64,000 nucleotides of DNA from assembly GCA_947496605.1 (NCBI GenBank), contig CANMDF010000001.1, positions 682,001 through 746,000 of the forward strand, read 5' to 3'. Source of the DNA: an uncultured Paracoccaceae bacterium (GTDB taxonomy: Bacteria; Pseudomonadota; Alphaproteobacteria; Rhodobacterales; Rhodobacteraceae). Below, one piece after another: positions 17,608 through 26,278 of the stretch. A program made the position numbers and the translations under genes. Position 1 is the first letter of the stretch, and every line of letters begins with the position of its first letter. Under the pieces are notes generated by a model. That model did no database searches, was not told where the DNA came from, and saw only the letters and a list, made by a program, of their open reading frames with translations.

Positions 17608-18816
17608 CTAGTGTTTGCGCAAAGCCAGCACAGCATTCAGCCCACCAAAGGCGAAGGCATTCGAGATCGCGACCTGCACAACCGCATCACGCGCGACATT
17701 GGGCACCACATCTAACGCACATTCCGGGTCTGGTTCCTCATACCCGATCGTAGGTGCGATGATCCCGTCGCGTAGCGCCATGATACAGGCCAGCAGCTCT
17801 ACCGCGCCGGTGCCGCCAATCAGATGCCCATGCATCGATTTCGTCGAGGACATCATCAGTTTGTCCGCATGTGCGCCAAACACATCCGCCACGGCGGCAC
17901 ATTCTGTCTTATCATTTGCTGCTGTACCTGTGCCATGCGCGTTGACATAGCCCACGTCCTCTTTTGGCAGTTTGGCATCACCTATTGCGCCGGCAATTGC
18001 ACGTGCAGCGCCTTGTTTGGACGGCATCACAATATCGGATGCATCCGACGACATCGCGAACCCTGCGACTTCACATAGTATTTCAGCACCACGCGCCTTG
18101 GCATGGTCGTAGTCCTCAAAAACGTAAACGCCCGCGCCTTCGCCCTGCACCATACCGTTGCGGGTGGCCGAAAACGGACGGCACGCGTCGCGCGACATCA
18201 CCCGCAGCCCTTCCCAGGCTTTGATTCCGCCAAAACACAACATCGCCTCTGATCCGCCCGTGACCATGACTTTGGCCATGCCGCAGCGCACCATATTAAA
18301 CGCTTGCCCCATGGCGTGATTGGACGATGCGCACGCCGTGGCGACTGTGAAGGACGGGCCCCGCAGGTTCCATTCCATTGATACATGACTAGCAGCGGCG
18401 TTATTCATCAGTTTGGGCACAATAAACGGATGTACCCTGTTCTTGCCCGCTTCATAGACCGCGCGGTAATTCTCATCTTGCGTATTCAAGCCCCCACCCG
18501 AAGTACCCAATACAACGCCCGATGTATCCGCTAACTCACCTGTGAAGGTTAACCCAGACTGCGTGATTGCTTCGCGCGCGGCCAACAACGTGAACTGCGT
18601 GAACCGGTCATAGAGTGCGATTTGCTGGCGGTTGAAATGCGTTGCTTCATCATAGTCTTTGACCTGGCCACCGATCTGAATGGACAGACGCTCAACATCG
18701 TCGATCTCCAAGGGGCCAATGCCGCAACGCCCTTCTTGCATCGCGGCCAGCGTCGAAGGCACATCAGACCCCAAGGGATTGATCGTCCCTGCCCCGGTGA
18801 TCACGACACGGTTCAT
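17608..18816 (-). CDS. Beta-ketoacyl-ACP synthase, NodE-like
   Basis: A 402-residue condensing enzyme that would elongate an acyl-ACP with malonyl-ACP. The catalytic triad is complete: Cys162 in ATACASSNH, His294 in VNAHGTGTAANDKTE and His331 in SSTKSMHGHLIGG. Wording such as GHGTGTAANDKTE, SDASDIVMPS, SSTKSMHGH and ISNAFAFGGLNAVLA is much closer to what I recall of rhizobial NodE than to housekeeping FabF. It begins immediately after the stop of the NodF-like carrier gene, so ketosynthase and carrier are a pair. The cassette starts with lpxD. Likely role: making a special acyl chain for an LpxD-type acyltransferase (inference). An ordinary FabF paralogue is the alternative. Confidence 0.88.
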   Translation of the reverse strand: MNRVVITGAGTINPLGSDVPSTLAAMQEGRCGIGPLEIDDVERLSIQIGGQVKDYDEATHFNRQQIALYDRFTQFTLLAAREAITQSGLTFTGELADTSGVVLGTSGGGLNTQDENYRAVYEAGKNRVHPFIVPKLMNNAAASHVSMEWNLRGPSFTVATACASSNHAMGQAFNMVRCGMAKVMVTGGSEAMLCFGGIKAWEGLRVMSRDACRPFSATRNGMVQGEGAGVYVFEDYDHAKARGAEILCEVAGFAMSSDASDIVMPSKQGAARAIAGAIGDAKLPKEDVGYVNAHGTGTAANDKTECAAVADVFGAHADKLMMSSTKSMHGHLIGGTGAVELLACIMALRDGIIAPTIGYEEPDPECALDVVPNVARDAVVQVAISNAFAFGGLNAVLALRKH

Positions 18817-19077
18817 TCAGCTAGCCTGCTCGGCTTTGAGCTTTTCAACCGCATCCACGATGGCCGCGATTGATGAGATATCAAAATCGCCAGCCTGTGG
18901 GTCATTGGCATTGAATGGTACATCCAGATCAAAGGCTTCTTCGATTGCAAAGATGCACTCAACCAACCCAAGACTGTCGATACCGACGTCCTCTAGCGTA
19001 TGATCCATCGCCACGTCGCCGGGCTCTAACATGGCCTGCGTGGCAATGATCGCGATGACCTGATCTTTGATGCTCAT
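18817..19077 (-). CDS. Acyl carrier protein, NodF/AcpXL-like
   Basis: An 86-residue acidic carrier protein. The phosphopantetheine site is Ser35 in DVGIDSLGLVE. The reading GIDSLGL, followed by EEAFDLDVPF, resembles rhizobial NodF and the special carrier AcpXL more than housekeeping AcpP, which usually has DSLDTVE. It lies between lpxD (64 nt upstream) and the NodE-like synthase (no gap). A dedicated carrier with its own synthase suggests that an unusual acyl chain is kept apart from general fatty acid synthesis. The assignment as a carrier is secure; the specialised role is inferred. Confidence 0.88.
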   Translation of the reverse strand: MSIKDQVIAIIATQAMLEPGDVAMDHTLEDVGIDSLGLVECIFAIEEAFDLDVPFNANDPQAGDFDISSIAAIVDAVEKLKAEQAS

Positions 19078-19140
19078 CTGAAAACACTCATGTTGCTTGC
19101 CGAGGATGTAGTGGCTTCGAGCGCGATTTAAAACAGGTGA

Positions 19141-20202
19141 TTAGCGCTTGGCCAAATCACGCAACGTCCGAGGCAAACGACGTAGTGCTTTATAGCCTTC
19201 AATGTGCGTCTGCATTTTCGTGGCGGGATAGCCCATCATCACGCGGCCTTTGGGGACGTTCGACAGCACCACACTGCCCCCGCCCAACACGACATTATCA
19301 CCCACAATCAAGTTATCCGCGACACCGGCCTTGCCACCCACAACAACGCGGTCGCCAAGGACGGTGGAACCAGCAACGCCCGCTTGGGCGCATAGCAAAC
19401 AATGCTCGCCCACAATCACGTTATGGCCGACCTGAACTAGGCTATCGATCTTGGTGCCGGCACCAACCCGCGTGGCCCTGATCGTGCCTGCATCGACACA
19501 TGAATTTGCACCCACCTCAACATCATCGCCGATCTGCACACCGCCCAGCGAATGGATACGGTGCCACTTAGGATCATCAGGGATTGCCATATCCCCTTCA
19601 CCCAGCGTTTCACGGGCCTTTTCAACATTCGATGGTTCTGCGGTTACAAAGGAAAATCCATCCCCACCGATGGCCGCATTCGGCTGCAAAATCACCCGCG
19701 CCCCAAGGCGCACACCGCGTCGGAGGCGGACACCCGGGTGAATCTGGCAGTCCGTGCCAATCTGCACCCCCTCAGCGATGCTTACTTGATCGGCAATCCA
19801 TGTATTGTCACCGACAACGGCACCAGCACCAACAACCGTAAACGCACCAATCGTGACGTCCTTGCCAATCTGCGCAGTTGGATCAACAGCCGCATGCGGA
19901 CTGATGCCATGACCTGACAAAGGCTGATCCAGCATCTGCGTCAGCCCGGCCATTGCCAACCGCGCACGTGGTGCAACAATTGCAGCTTCAAGCCCGAGGG
20001 CCTGCCAATCGGCACCCGGCCAGACAACGGCGGCACGGGCAGATCCTTGGGCTAATGCATCCCCATAAGCGGGGCTCATCGCCAGCGCGAGGTCACTTGG
20101 CCCTGCCATGGCAGGTTCCGACGCGCTGTCTATCAAAATATCAACGGCGCCAAAGGCTTCTGCCCCTAGCGCCGCTGCAATGTCTTTGACCGAATGTGCC
20201 AT
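19141..20202 (-). CDS. lpxD: UDP-3-O-(3-hydroxyacyl)glucosamine N-acyltransferase
   Basis: Third step of lipid A synthesis: transfers an acyl chain from ACP to the 2-amine of UDP-3-O-acylglucosamine. The 353-residue chain has the N-terminal LpxD uridine-binding domain (residues 1-100), a long left-handed beta-helix of hexapeptide repeats (about 105-310), the catalytic His in VQVGHNVIVGEHC near 245 and a helical C-terminal end. It is not in the usual bamA-lpxD-fabZ-lpxA context but heads a cassette with a carrier protein and a ketosynthase. It may be the only LpxD relocated, or a second copy; the window cannot decide. Confidence 0.92.
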   Translation of the reverse strand: MAHSVKDIAAALGAEAFGAVDILIDSASEPAMAGPSDLALAMSPAYGDALAQGSARAAVVWPGADWQALGLEAAIVAPRARLAMAGLTQMLDQPLSGHGISPHAAVDPTAQIGKDVTIGAFTVVGAGAVVGDNTWIADQVSIAEGVQIGTDCQIHPGVRLRRGVRLGARVILQPNAAIGGDGFSFVTAEPSNVEKARETLGEGDMAIPDDPKWHRIHSLGGVQIGDDVEVGANSCVDAGTIRATRVGAGTKIDSLVQVGHNVIVGEHCLLCAQAGVAGSTVLGDRVVVGGKAGVADNLIVGDNVVLGGGSVVLSNVPKGRVMMGYPATKMQTHIEGYKALRRLPRTLRDLAKR

Positions 20203-20234
20203 TTTGCCCCCGGGTGTTTATACCGAGGTCAGAT

Positions 20235-21845
20235 TTACCCCTGAACGGCGCGAAGAACCACCCCTTCGCGTGCAAGCGCATTCCAAATCCGCGCATCACG
20301 TCCATAGATGTCACGGCGGTACTGCATTTGTCCGTCGGCTGGCGCAACAGCGGTGCGATAGATCAGGTGCACCGGAACCGGCGCTTCCAAATCAACCCTG
20401 CGTTCACGGCCCGACCGCAGATGCCCTTGGAAAACTTCCTCAGGATTGCCCACCTGTTTGGCAAGCAGCGCATAAGCAAAGTCAAACGGATCCGCCAAAC
20501 GCACGCAGCCATGGCTATAGGCGCGGACTTCACGGCCAAACAGGCTCTTGGCCGGTGTGTCATGCAAATAGATATTGTGACGGTTCGGGAACATGAACTT
20601 CACAAGACCCAGCGCATTGCCCTGACTTGGGGGTTCGCGCATGGAATACGGGAAGTTTGTCTCAGTATAACCGCTAAAGTCAGCCGTGCTGCGGTCAACG
20701 ACCCGTCCGCGGCTGTCAGTGATCAGCAAATTACGCACCGCGTTCGGGTTCTGGCGCAAACGCGGCAGATATTCCTTGGTGATGATCGAGCGTGGGACGT
20801 ACCAGCTTGGGTTGATGACCATGAACTCCATGACGTCGGAAAATTCTGGCGTGACACGGTCACGATCACGTGCACCGACGACAGAACGTGTTGAAAAGGT
20901 CTCAACGCCATTGTCGATAATCTTGGCGGTAAAGTCCGTGATATTGACCAAGACATGTCGTTCGCCGCGTGGACGGTTGATCCAACGCTCGCGCTCCATT
21001 GCAACAATGATGGACCGCAAGCGGGCCTCGGGCTGAACATTGATTTCTGTCAGCGTGCCGGGGCCAGCCGTGCCATCAATGGCCAAGCCATGAGCCTGCT
21101 GGAAACGGGTGATCGCGCCGTAAATGTCGTCATCATAGGTCTGCGTGTTCGTGCGCGGCAGAAAGCCCATCGCGATGAGGCGATTGCGCAATGCGACAAC
21201 ACCATTCCCGCTATCGCCGCGCTCGTATTTATTTCCGGGCACTGTTGGGCCCCATCCACCGGCACCAATCAGGCGTTCCATCCGCATCTTTTCGGACATC
21301 AGGCGGGCATACTCAGGCGCACTTGGCGCCAGCGCCCGCATGAAGGCGGTTGGGTTTGATTGGGTAAAGGCACGCAGCGTACTGACACGAGAACGCAATG
21401 GCACTTGGCGGTGAATAGCGCTGTCGATCTGCGACGGCGTCAACAGCCCTGTCTGAAGATCGCGGGCGTAGTCTAGGAATTGACGCGAAAGTTCGACCTC
21501 CATTCGCCCCTGTTCCTGCGGCGTACTGGCGGCCTGCAATTGTGCGATAAGACCCGCAGCATCGTAATTGTCAGCAGGTAGGCCGTGGTTAACCGCACCA
21601 TTGAATGCCTCAAGCAAGGCATTGCGGCGGTTGCGATCACGGCTGGTCGCCCAAATACCTTCAAAACCGCGCTCACGGTAAAAGCTCAGCAGGTCCGGAT
21701 CATTTGATGCAGCCTGCGCAACCGCTTGGCGGAATTCGGTGACTTGCGCCCGCGCTTGCGGCGCAACTGTTAACAAAACAAACGCAGCCAATAACGCCGG
21801 CAACAGCCGGACAAACAGGCTTGGTCGTACTAAGTAAGCAGACAT
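20235..21845 (-). CDS. L,D-transpeptidase, YcbB (LdtD) type
   Basis: Periplasmic enzyme expected to form 3-3 crosslinks between meso-diaminopimelate residues in peptidoglycan. The 536-residue product has a signal peptide (LLPALLAAFVLLTVAPQARAQ after a basic start), an N-terminal scaffold domain, a peptidoglycan-binding domain 1 around residues 215-275 (AITRFQQAHGLAIDGTAGPGTL), and a C-terminal YkuD domain with HDTPAKSLFG and the catalytic Cys447 in YSHGCVRLADP. It stands divergent from an M15-type endopeptidase, the same partnership as ldtD and mepK in E. coli. Confidence 0.92.
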   Translation of the reverse strand: MSAYLVRPSLFVRLLPALLAAFVLLTVAPQARAQVTEFRQAVAQAASNDPDLLSFYRERGFEGIWATSRDRNRRNALLEAFNGAVNHGLPADNYDAAGLIAQLQAASTPQEQGRMEVELSRQFLDYARDLQTGLLTPSQIDSAIHRQVPLRSRVSTLRAFTQSNPTAFMRALAPSAPEYARLMSEKMRMERLIGAGGWGPTVPGNKYERGDSGNGVVALRNRLIAMGFLPRTNTQTYDDDIYGAITRFQQAHGLAIDGTAGPGTLTEINVQPEARLRSIIVAMERERWINRPRGERHVLVNITDFTAKIIDNGVETFSTRSVVGARDRDRVTPEFSDVMEFMVINPSWYVPRSIITKEYLPRLRQNPNAVRNLLITDSRGRVVDRSTADFSGYTETNFPYSMREPPSQGNALGLVKFMFPNRHNIYLHDTPAKSLFGREVRAYSHGCVRLADPFDFAYALLAKQVGNPEEVFQGHLRSGRERRVDLEAPVPVHLIYRTAVAPADGQMQYRRDIYGRDARIWNALAREGVVLRAVQG

Positions 21846-22186
21846 TGCTAAAGTTCCCTAATTTTCTTGGCAGACCGTAAAGCAGCTCACGGGTCATGGG
21901 CAGTATGCTTATCCTTACCAAAATTCGTGTCTATTGACAAAACCGAGAGCAGCACAGGTGATCCAAGAGTGTTGCAGCTATGCAGCCTTTGCCTGTGACA
22001 TAGAGTCCTCATCGCAACAACTGCGCAAAAAATCGCCAATTTCCCACTTGTTAAAAACTTTTGGCTAAACAGCCCTTGGTCATCGATTCGAAATGTGCCA
22101 TATAACCGCCACATCTGGGGAGATGTTGGCAAGAAGTCATTGCAAAATGACACAGTAAGTCGAGCGACGGGACAGGCGCGGAACAC
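21846..22186. other. Divergent promoter region between L,D-transpeptidase and M15 peptidase genes
   Basis: This 341-nt stretch has no ORF that I would support. For the plus-strand gene a weak promoter can be read as TTGGTC at 22076-22081 and TATAAC at 22101-22106 with a long 19-nt spacer. A TTGACA lies at 21934-21939 but has no -10 at the right distance. I see no clear inverted repeat. Co-regulation of the two divergent cell-wall genes is plausible but unproven. Confidence 0.35.
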
Positions 22187-22756
22187 ATGACAGATAAGAA
22201 CTCCTCTGGGTTAACCAGGCGCGGATTACTCGGTGCATTTGCAGCAACAGCAGTTGTGGCAACACCAACATATTCAAACGCAGCAGGCTTTTTGCGCGGC
22301 GCAGGCGACATTCGCCGCATCGCAATGCATTCAGGCCGCACAGGCGAACGTCTGGAAACGATCTACTGGATTGAGGGCGAGTATATCGCCGAAGCCGTCC
22401 GCGAAATTAACATGCACATGCGCGACTGGCGGACAGGTGAAGCTGTCCAGATGGATTTGCGCACGATCGATATCATGTCAGCGGCACTGAACCTGATGGA
22501 CACATCAGAGCCTTATTTGCTGCTGTCAGGCTACCGGTCCCCACAAACGAACCAAATGCTCAGCTCTTCTAATCGCGGTGTTGCGCGGAATTCGCTGCAC
22601 ATGCGTGGACAGGCTGCTGACCTGCGTTTGACAGGCCGGACAACAGCACAGATGGCCAATGCTGCACTTGCTTGTCGTGCGGGTGGCGTTGGACGTTATA
22701 GCCGCTCGAACTTTGTCCACATGGATTGCGGCCAAGTCCGCAGCTGGCGTGGTTAA
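22187..22756 (+). CDS. YcbK/MepK-like murein endopeptidase (DUF882, M15 type), Tat-exported
   Basis: A 189-residue zinc peptidase of the peptidase M15/DUF882 group; E. coli MepK cuts 3-3 crosslinks. A twin-arginine signal (LTRRGLLGAFAATAVVATPTYSNA) starts the protein. The zinc-site pattern is visible as SLHMRGQAADLRL (His and Asp ligands, near residues 140-152) and FVHMDCGQVRSW near the end (second His). Divergence from an L,D-transpeptidase gene supports a joint role in making and cutting 3-3 bonds. Length and start match the family. Confidence 0.88.
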   Translation: MTDKNSSGLTRRGLLGAFAATAVVATPTYSNAAGFLRGAGDIRRIAMHSGRTGERLETIYWIEGEYIAEAVREINMHMRDWRTGEAVQMDLRTIDIMSAALNLMDTSEPYLLLSGYRSPQTNQMLSSSNRGVARNSLHMRGQAADLRLTGRTTAQMANAALACRAGGVGRYSRSNFVHMDCGQVRSWRG

Positions 22757-22768
22757 ACCGAAACGAAC

Positions 22769-23707
22769 CTAATCGAGTATGACGGGCGACAGACCTGTTT
22801 GCAGATGCGCACGCGTCGCACCTTTGATGACATCAGACAGCCGCTCAAACGTTGCCGCATTCGCGGCCTTGCGCCACACAAGACCAATTGACCGCATCAC
22901 GGGGCTGCGCCGAAACGGACGCACGATGACATTGCTGGACCGGCTATCAATCTCGGACCGGGCATAAAGTCGCGGCAATAGCGCCACCCCCATTCCCATT
23001 CCAACCATTTGCCGAATTGCATCCAGACTGGTGCCTTCATAATCGCGCGCCATGATGCCCCCATGCTGCTGGCACAGGGCAGCAATTTGGGCGTGCATTG
23101 CATAATCAGGACCCAGTGACAGCACGTTCTGCCCCGCAAGATCAGCCTCTGTGACTTCTTCTTTCGCCGCCAGTGGATGATCTTCTGGCATGGCCAATAG
23201 CAAAGGCTCTCTGAACAGCCGCTGGGTGGTTAGATCCGCCCCCTCCTCTGGCAGCTGCGTCAGAATCACGTCCAAACTGCCGGCCAGCAAATCCCCCCTT
23301 AGATCGCGTGGCGCAACTTCGCGGATGTAAAGGCGCAAGTCGGGATATTGCGCATGCAAACGTTCGACGACGAAGGGCATAAGGTATGGTCCAAGCGTCG
23401 GGGTCGTTCCAAGGCGGATTGTGCCGGTCAGCCCGTCCTGCAATGACGCCGTCAAGTCGGTGATCCCGCGCACCTCATCCATGATACGTGCCGCGCGTGC
23501 CACGACTTCACGACCCTCAGGTGTCAGCGTCACCGGACCACGTCCCCTCTCCACCAACCTTGTTCCTAAAAGCTCTTCAAGGTTACCGATCTGTAGACTT
23601 AGTGATGGCTGGCTAATCCCCATCGCCTCGGCGGCTTTGCGGAAGTGTCGCACCTCTGAAAGTGCCACAAGATAGCGCAACTGGCGCAGGCTGGGTAATT
23701 TAGACAT
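22769..23707 (-). CDS. LysR-family regulator, OxyR-like
   Basis: A 312-residue DNA-binding regulator with an N-terminal winged helix-turn-helix (residues 1-60, HFRKAAEAMGISQPSLSLQIGNLEELLG) and a periplasmic-binding-like effector domain. The sequence follows hydrogen-peroxide regulator OxyR, but only one of its two redox cysteines remains: Cys212 in AALCQQHGG corresponds to C208 of E. coli OxyR, while the position of C199 is non-cysteine (LSLGPDYAMHAQ). It therefore may not sense peroxide by the known disulfide switch. An ATAG-N7-CTAT box lies 14 nt before its ATG, suggesting autoregulation. It is divergent from the mrp operon 256 nt away. Confidence 0.85.
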   Translation of the reverse strand: MSKLPSLRQLRYLVALSEVRHFRKAAEAMGISQPSLSLQIGNLEELLGTRLVERGRGPVTLTPEGREVVARAARIMDEVRGITDLTASLQDGLTGTIRLGTTPTLGPYLMPFVVERLHAQYPDLRLYIREVAPRDLRGDLLAGSLDVILTQLPEEGADLTTQRLFREPLLLAMPEDHPLAAKEEVTEADLAGQNVLSLGPDYAMHAQIAALCQQHGGIMARDYEGTSLDAIRQMVGMGMGVALLPRLYARSEIDSRSSNVIVRPFRRSPVMRSIGLVWRKAANAATFERLSDVIKGATRAHLQTGLSPVILD

Positions 23708-23721
23708 CCAATCCTCAGCTG

Positions 23722-23736
23722 ATAGGAATTTCCTAT
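23722..23736. promoter_or_regulatory. OxyR-type half-operator ATAG-N7-CTAT
   Basis: ATAG, seven bases (GAATTTC) and CTAT match the core OxyR recognition pattern, inside a longer perfect inverted repeat GATAGGAA-T-TTCCTATC at 23721-23737. It is just upstream of the OxyR-like gene's start codon. A second weaker site may begin with ATAG at 23765-23768. The 22-nt-spaced second half-operator of classical OxyR sites is not well conserved here. Confidence 0.6.
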
Positions 23737-23962
23737 CAAATTTTACTGTTCCATTGTCTTCACTATAGTATTTTAGCTGCTACATCCAGTCGCAGATGTG
23801 AAATGAACATGCAAATGCCGTGACGGCTTGCCCGTCTTGCGTGTTGCTTGGCGGATCGGGGGGAGAATGCAAAAAATGCACAAACGACAAACCATCACGA
23901 ACGCGATGTAGATCGCCGTTCTTAATTGTTGCTAACCACGTTCTGCGGCAAGTTGCCTCAGG

Positions 23963-26278
23963 GTGTTCAAGCGCTACCTCCTTGCTACCCGCATTTCATT
24001 TGTTGACCGGAATACCAAATTGGATACTGCATCGCCTACCCGCTGGATGACGCCCGCTGGCTTAATTCCCGTTTTTATCGCTGGCAGTCTATTCGTCTGG
24101 TTCGCCCAGATGGTCCCCGTCATTGGTGGCGGCGACACGTTGCGCTATGTTTGGGAATGGGTGCCAAGCCTCGGCGTGAACGTCAGCATCTATATCGATG
24201 GCCTCAGCCTGACATTCGCATTGTTGATCACTGGCATTGGTGCGCTGGTGATGCTGTATTCTGCCCGTTATCTGGCAGGGCATGTGCATCAGGCGCGGTT
24301 TTCGCTTTATCTGACGCTATTTATGCTCGCCATGATCGGATTAGTTACATCTGATAACCTATTGGCATTGTTTGTATTTTGGGAATTGACGACAATTACA
24401 TCATACCTGTTGATTGGCTTTAACCATGACACAGCCAAAGCACGACGTTCCGCCTTGCAAGCCTTGATGATGACAGGCATCGGCGGACTTGCATTGCTTG
24501 CTGGCATCATCCTGATCGGCACGACCGCTGGCACGTTTGAGATGTCCGAGATTAACGCCATGGACGGGGTGCTGAAAGATAGCGTGATGTATTTGCCCAT
24601 TGTGCTTTTGGTGCTGGCTGGTGCGTTTACCAAATCTGCCCAAATGCCGTTCCATTTTTGGCTACCCAACGCGATGGCGGCGCCCACCCCGGTCAGCGCC
24701 TATCTGCATTCAGCCACAATGGTAAAGGCTGGCGTCTACCTCATGGCGCGCACGCATCCATCCTTGGCCGGTACGGATTTCTGGCTTTGGACACTGACGA
24801 TTGCGGGTGCTGTGACAATGGTGTTCGCATCGGTGATGGCGCTGCGCCAAACCGATCTGAAATTGGCGTTGGCCTACACAACTTTGATGGCCCTTGGTGC
24901 ACTGACACTGCTTTTGGGTAATGAAAGTGGCTATACGATCACCGCCGCCGCGACATTCCTGATCGTCCATTCGCTTTACAAAGCGGCCCTTTTCTTGGTT
25001 GTCGGCATTTTGGATGCGCAGACAGGCACCCGTGACGCCAATTCATTGTTCGGGATGGCCCGCGCCTTACCCATCACCGCGATGGCGGCCGCGATTGCCG
25101 CCTTCTCAATGGCGGGTTTTCCCCCGTTCCTTGGCTTCATTGGCAAAGAACTTAAATACGCAGGTGCCATCGCCGTCGCGTCTGAGCCAATCTTTGTGGC
25201 TGGTGCCGTCTTGATTTCGAGCGCTTTGATGGTGGCAATCGCGGGTATCGTGTCGTTCCGCCCGTTTTGGAGCAAATCTGGCGAACCGATCCCTAACGTC
25301 AAAGAGGCCCCTTGGCCGATGCTTGTCGGCCCCGTCGTTCTGGCCATTCTTGGCGCGTTCTTCGGGATTTTCCCCGAAACACTGGCGACCACATTGGTGA
25401 ACCCAACGGTTGCAGCCATTATTGGGAATGCGGAACCGGCAAAGGAATTGAAACTTTGGGCAGGCGTGAACCTGCCGCTGTTCCTTAGTATAGCGACCTT
25501 TGTTCTGGGCTTTACGATCTACGCATTCAAACAGCAGCTACGCACGATTCTGATTGGGATGACGACACGCGGACCTAGCTTTGACAACGGCTGGGATAAA
25601 CTGATGGCGGGAATCGCCTCCGGGTCCAAGGCACTGACGCGCATGATCCAAACCGGCGTTCTTTACCACTATATGGTCGTGACATTTGGGACGGCACTCG
25701 CTGTTCTTGCGGTGACGCTGTGGTTCCGCAGCACGGGCATTCCTGACATGGGCTTTCCGCAAGTCGAACTGTGGGATTGGCTGGTGTTCTTGCTGGTGCT
25801 CTTGGGCGCGATCCTGACACTGTTTACCAATTCACGGATCACCGCGATTGCAGGTCTTGGTGTCGTGGGTATCGGCATGGCGATGATCTTTATCCTTTAT
25901 AGTGCCCCTGACGTGGCGATTACGCAATTATTGGTGGAAACGCTTGTTGTGGTTTTGTTTGCCGCCGCTGCACTGAAATTGCCGCATCTCACGCCAGAGC
26001 CGCTGCGCAAGCGTTGGTTGGATGCGATCATAGCGGTGGGCATGGGCGTTGTGACGACGATCATCTTGCTCAAGGTCACCAATGGCCCGATTGACCGCGA
26101 ACTGACCACGTTTTTTGAAACGGCCAGTTGGCCCGAGGCGTTTGGCCAAAACATCGTGAACGTAATCTTGGTCGACTTCCGTGCACTGGACACTTTCGGT
26201 GAAATCGCAGTGGTCTTGATTGCCGCGATCAGCATCTTCGCCTTGCTCAAAAGTAAGCCTGAGGAGGATAACCAATGA
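23963..26278 (+). CDS. mrpA: Mrp Na+/H+ antiporter subunit A
   Basis: Largest subunit of the Mrp (Mnh/Pha) antiporter, homologous to the NuoL proton channel, 771 residues in this reading. Conserved membrane motifs are present: VFWELTTITSYLLIGF with its glutamate, FTKSAQMPFHFWLPNAMAAPTPVSAYLHSATMVKAG in pieces around residues 215-255, and the C-terminal MrpA extension with VDFRALDTFGEI. The front end is odd. It starts at GTG 23963 with about 28 polar residues, and the first hydrophobic helix expected for the family is missing; the next ATG is at 24047. A more hydrophobic stretch exists in another frame (23982-24047), so a frameshift near 24045 is possible. Confidence 0.88.
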   Translation: MFKRYLLATRISFVDRNTKLDTASPTRWMTPAGLIPVFIAGSLFVWFAQMVPVIGGGDTLRYVWEWVPSLGVNVSIYIDGLSLTFALLITGIGALVMLYSARYLAGHVHQARFSLYLTLFMLAMIGLVTSDNLLALFVFWELTTITSYLLIGFNHDTAKARRSALQALMMTGIGGLALLAGIILIGTTAGTFEMSEINAMDGVLKDSVMYLPIVLLVLAGAFTKSAQMPFHFWLPNAMAAPTPVSAYLHSATMVKAGVYLMARTHPSLAGTDFWLWTLTIAGAVTMVFASVMALRQTDLKLALAYTTLMALGALTLLLGNESGYTITAAATFLIVHSLYKAALFLVVGILDAQTGTRDANSLFGMARALPITAMAAAIAAFSMAGFPPFLGFIGKELKYAGAIAVASEPIFVAGAVLISSALMVAIAGIVSFRPFWSKSGEPIPNVKEAPWPMLVGPVVLAILGAFFGIFPETLATTLVNPTVAAIIGNAEPAKELKLWAGVNLPLFLSIATFVLGFTIYAFKQQLRTILIGMTTRGPSFDNGWDKLMAGIASGSKALTRMIQTGVLYHYMVVTFGTALAVLAVTLWFRSTGIPDMGFPQVELWDWLVFLLVLLGAILTLFTNSRITAIAGLGVVGIGMAMIFILYSAPDVAITQLLVETLVVVLFAAAALKLPHLTPEPLRKRWLDAIIAVGMGVVTTIILLKVTNGPIDRELTTFFETASWPEAFGQNIVNVILVDFRALDTFGEIAVVLIAAISIFALLKSKPEEDNQ

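Noticed and set aside
23820..24050. Plus-strand 76-codon frame before mrpA
   Set aside because: Not supported as a separate gene; its last third is discussed only as a possible frameshifted beginning of mrpA.
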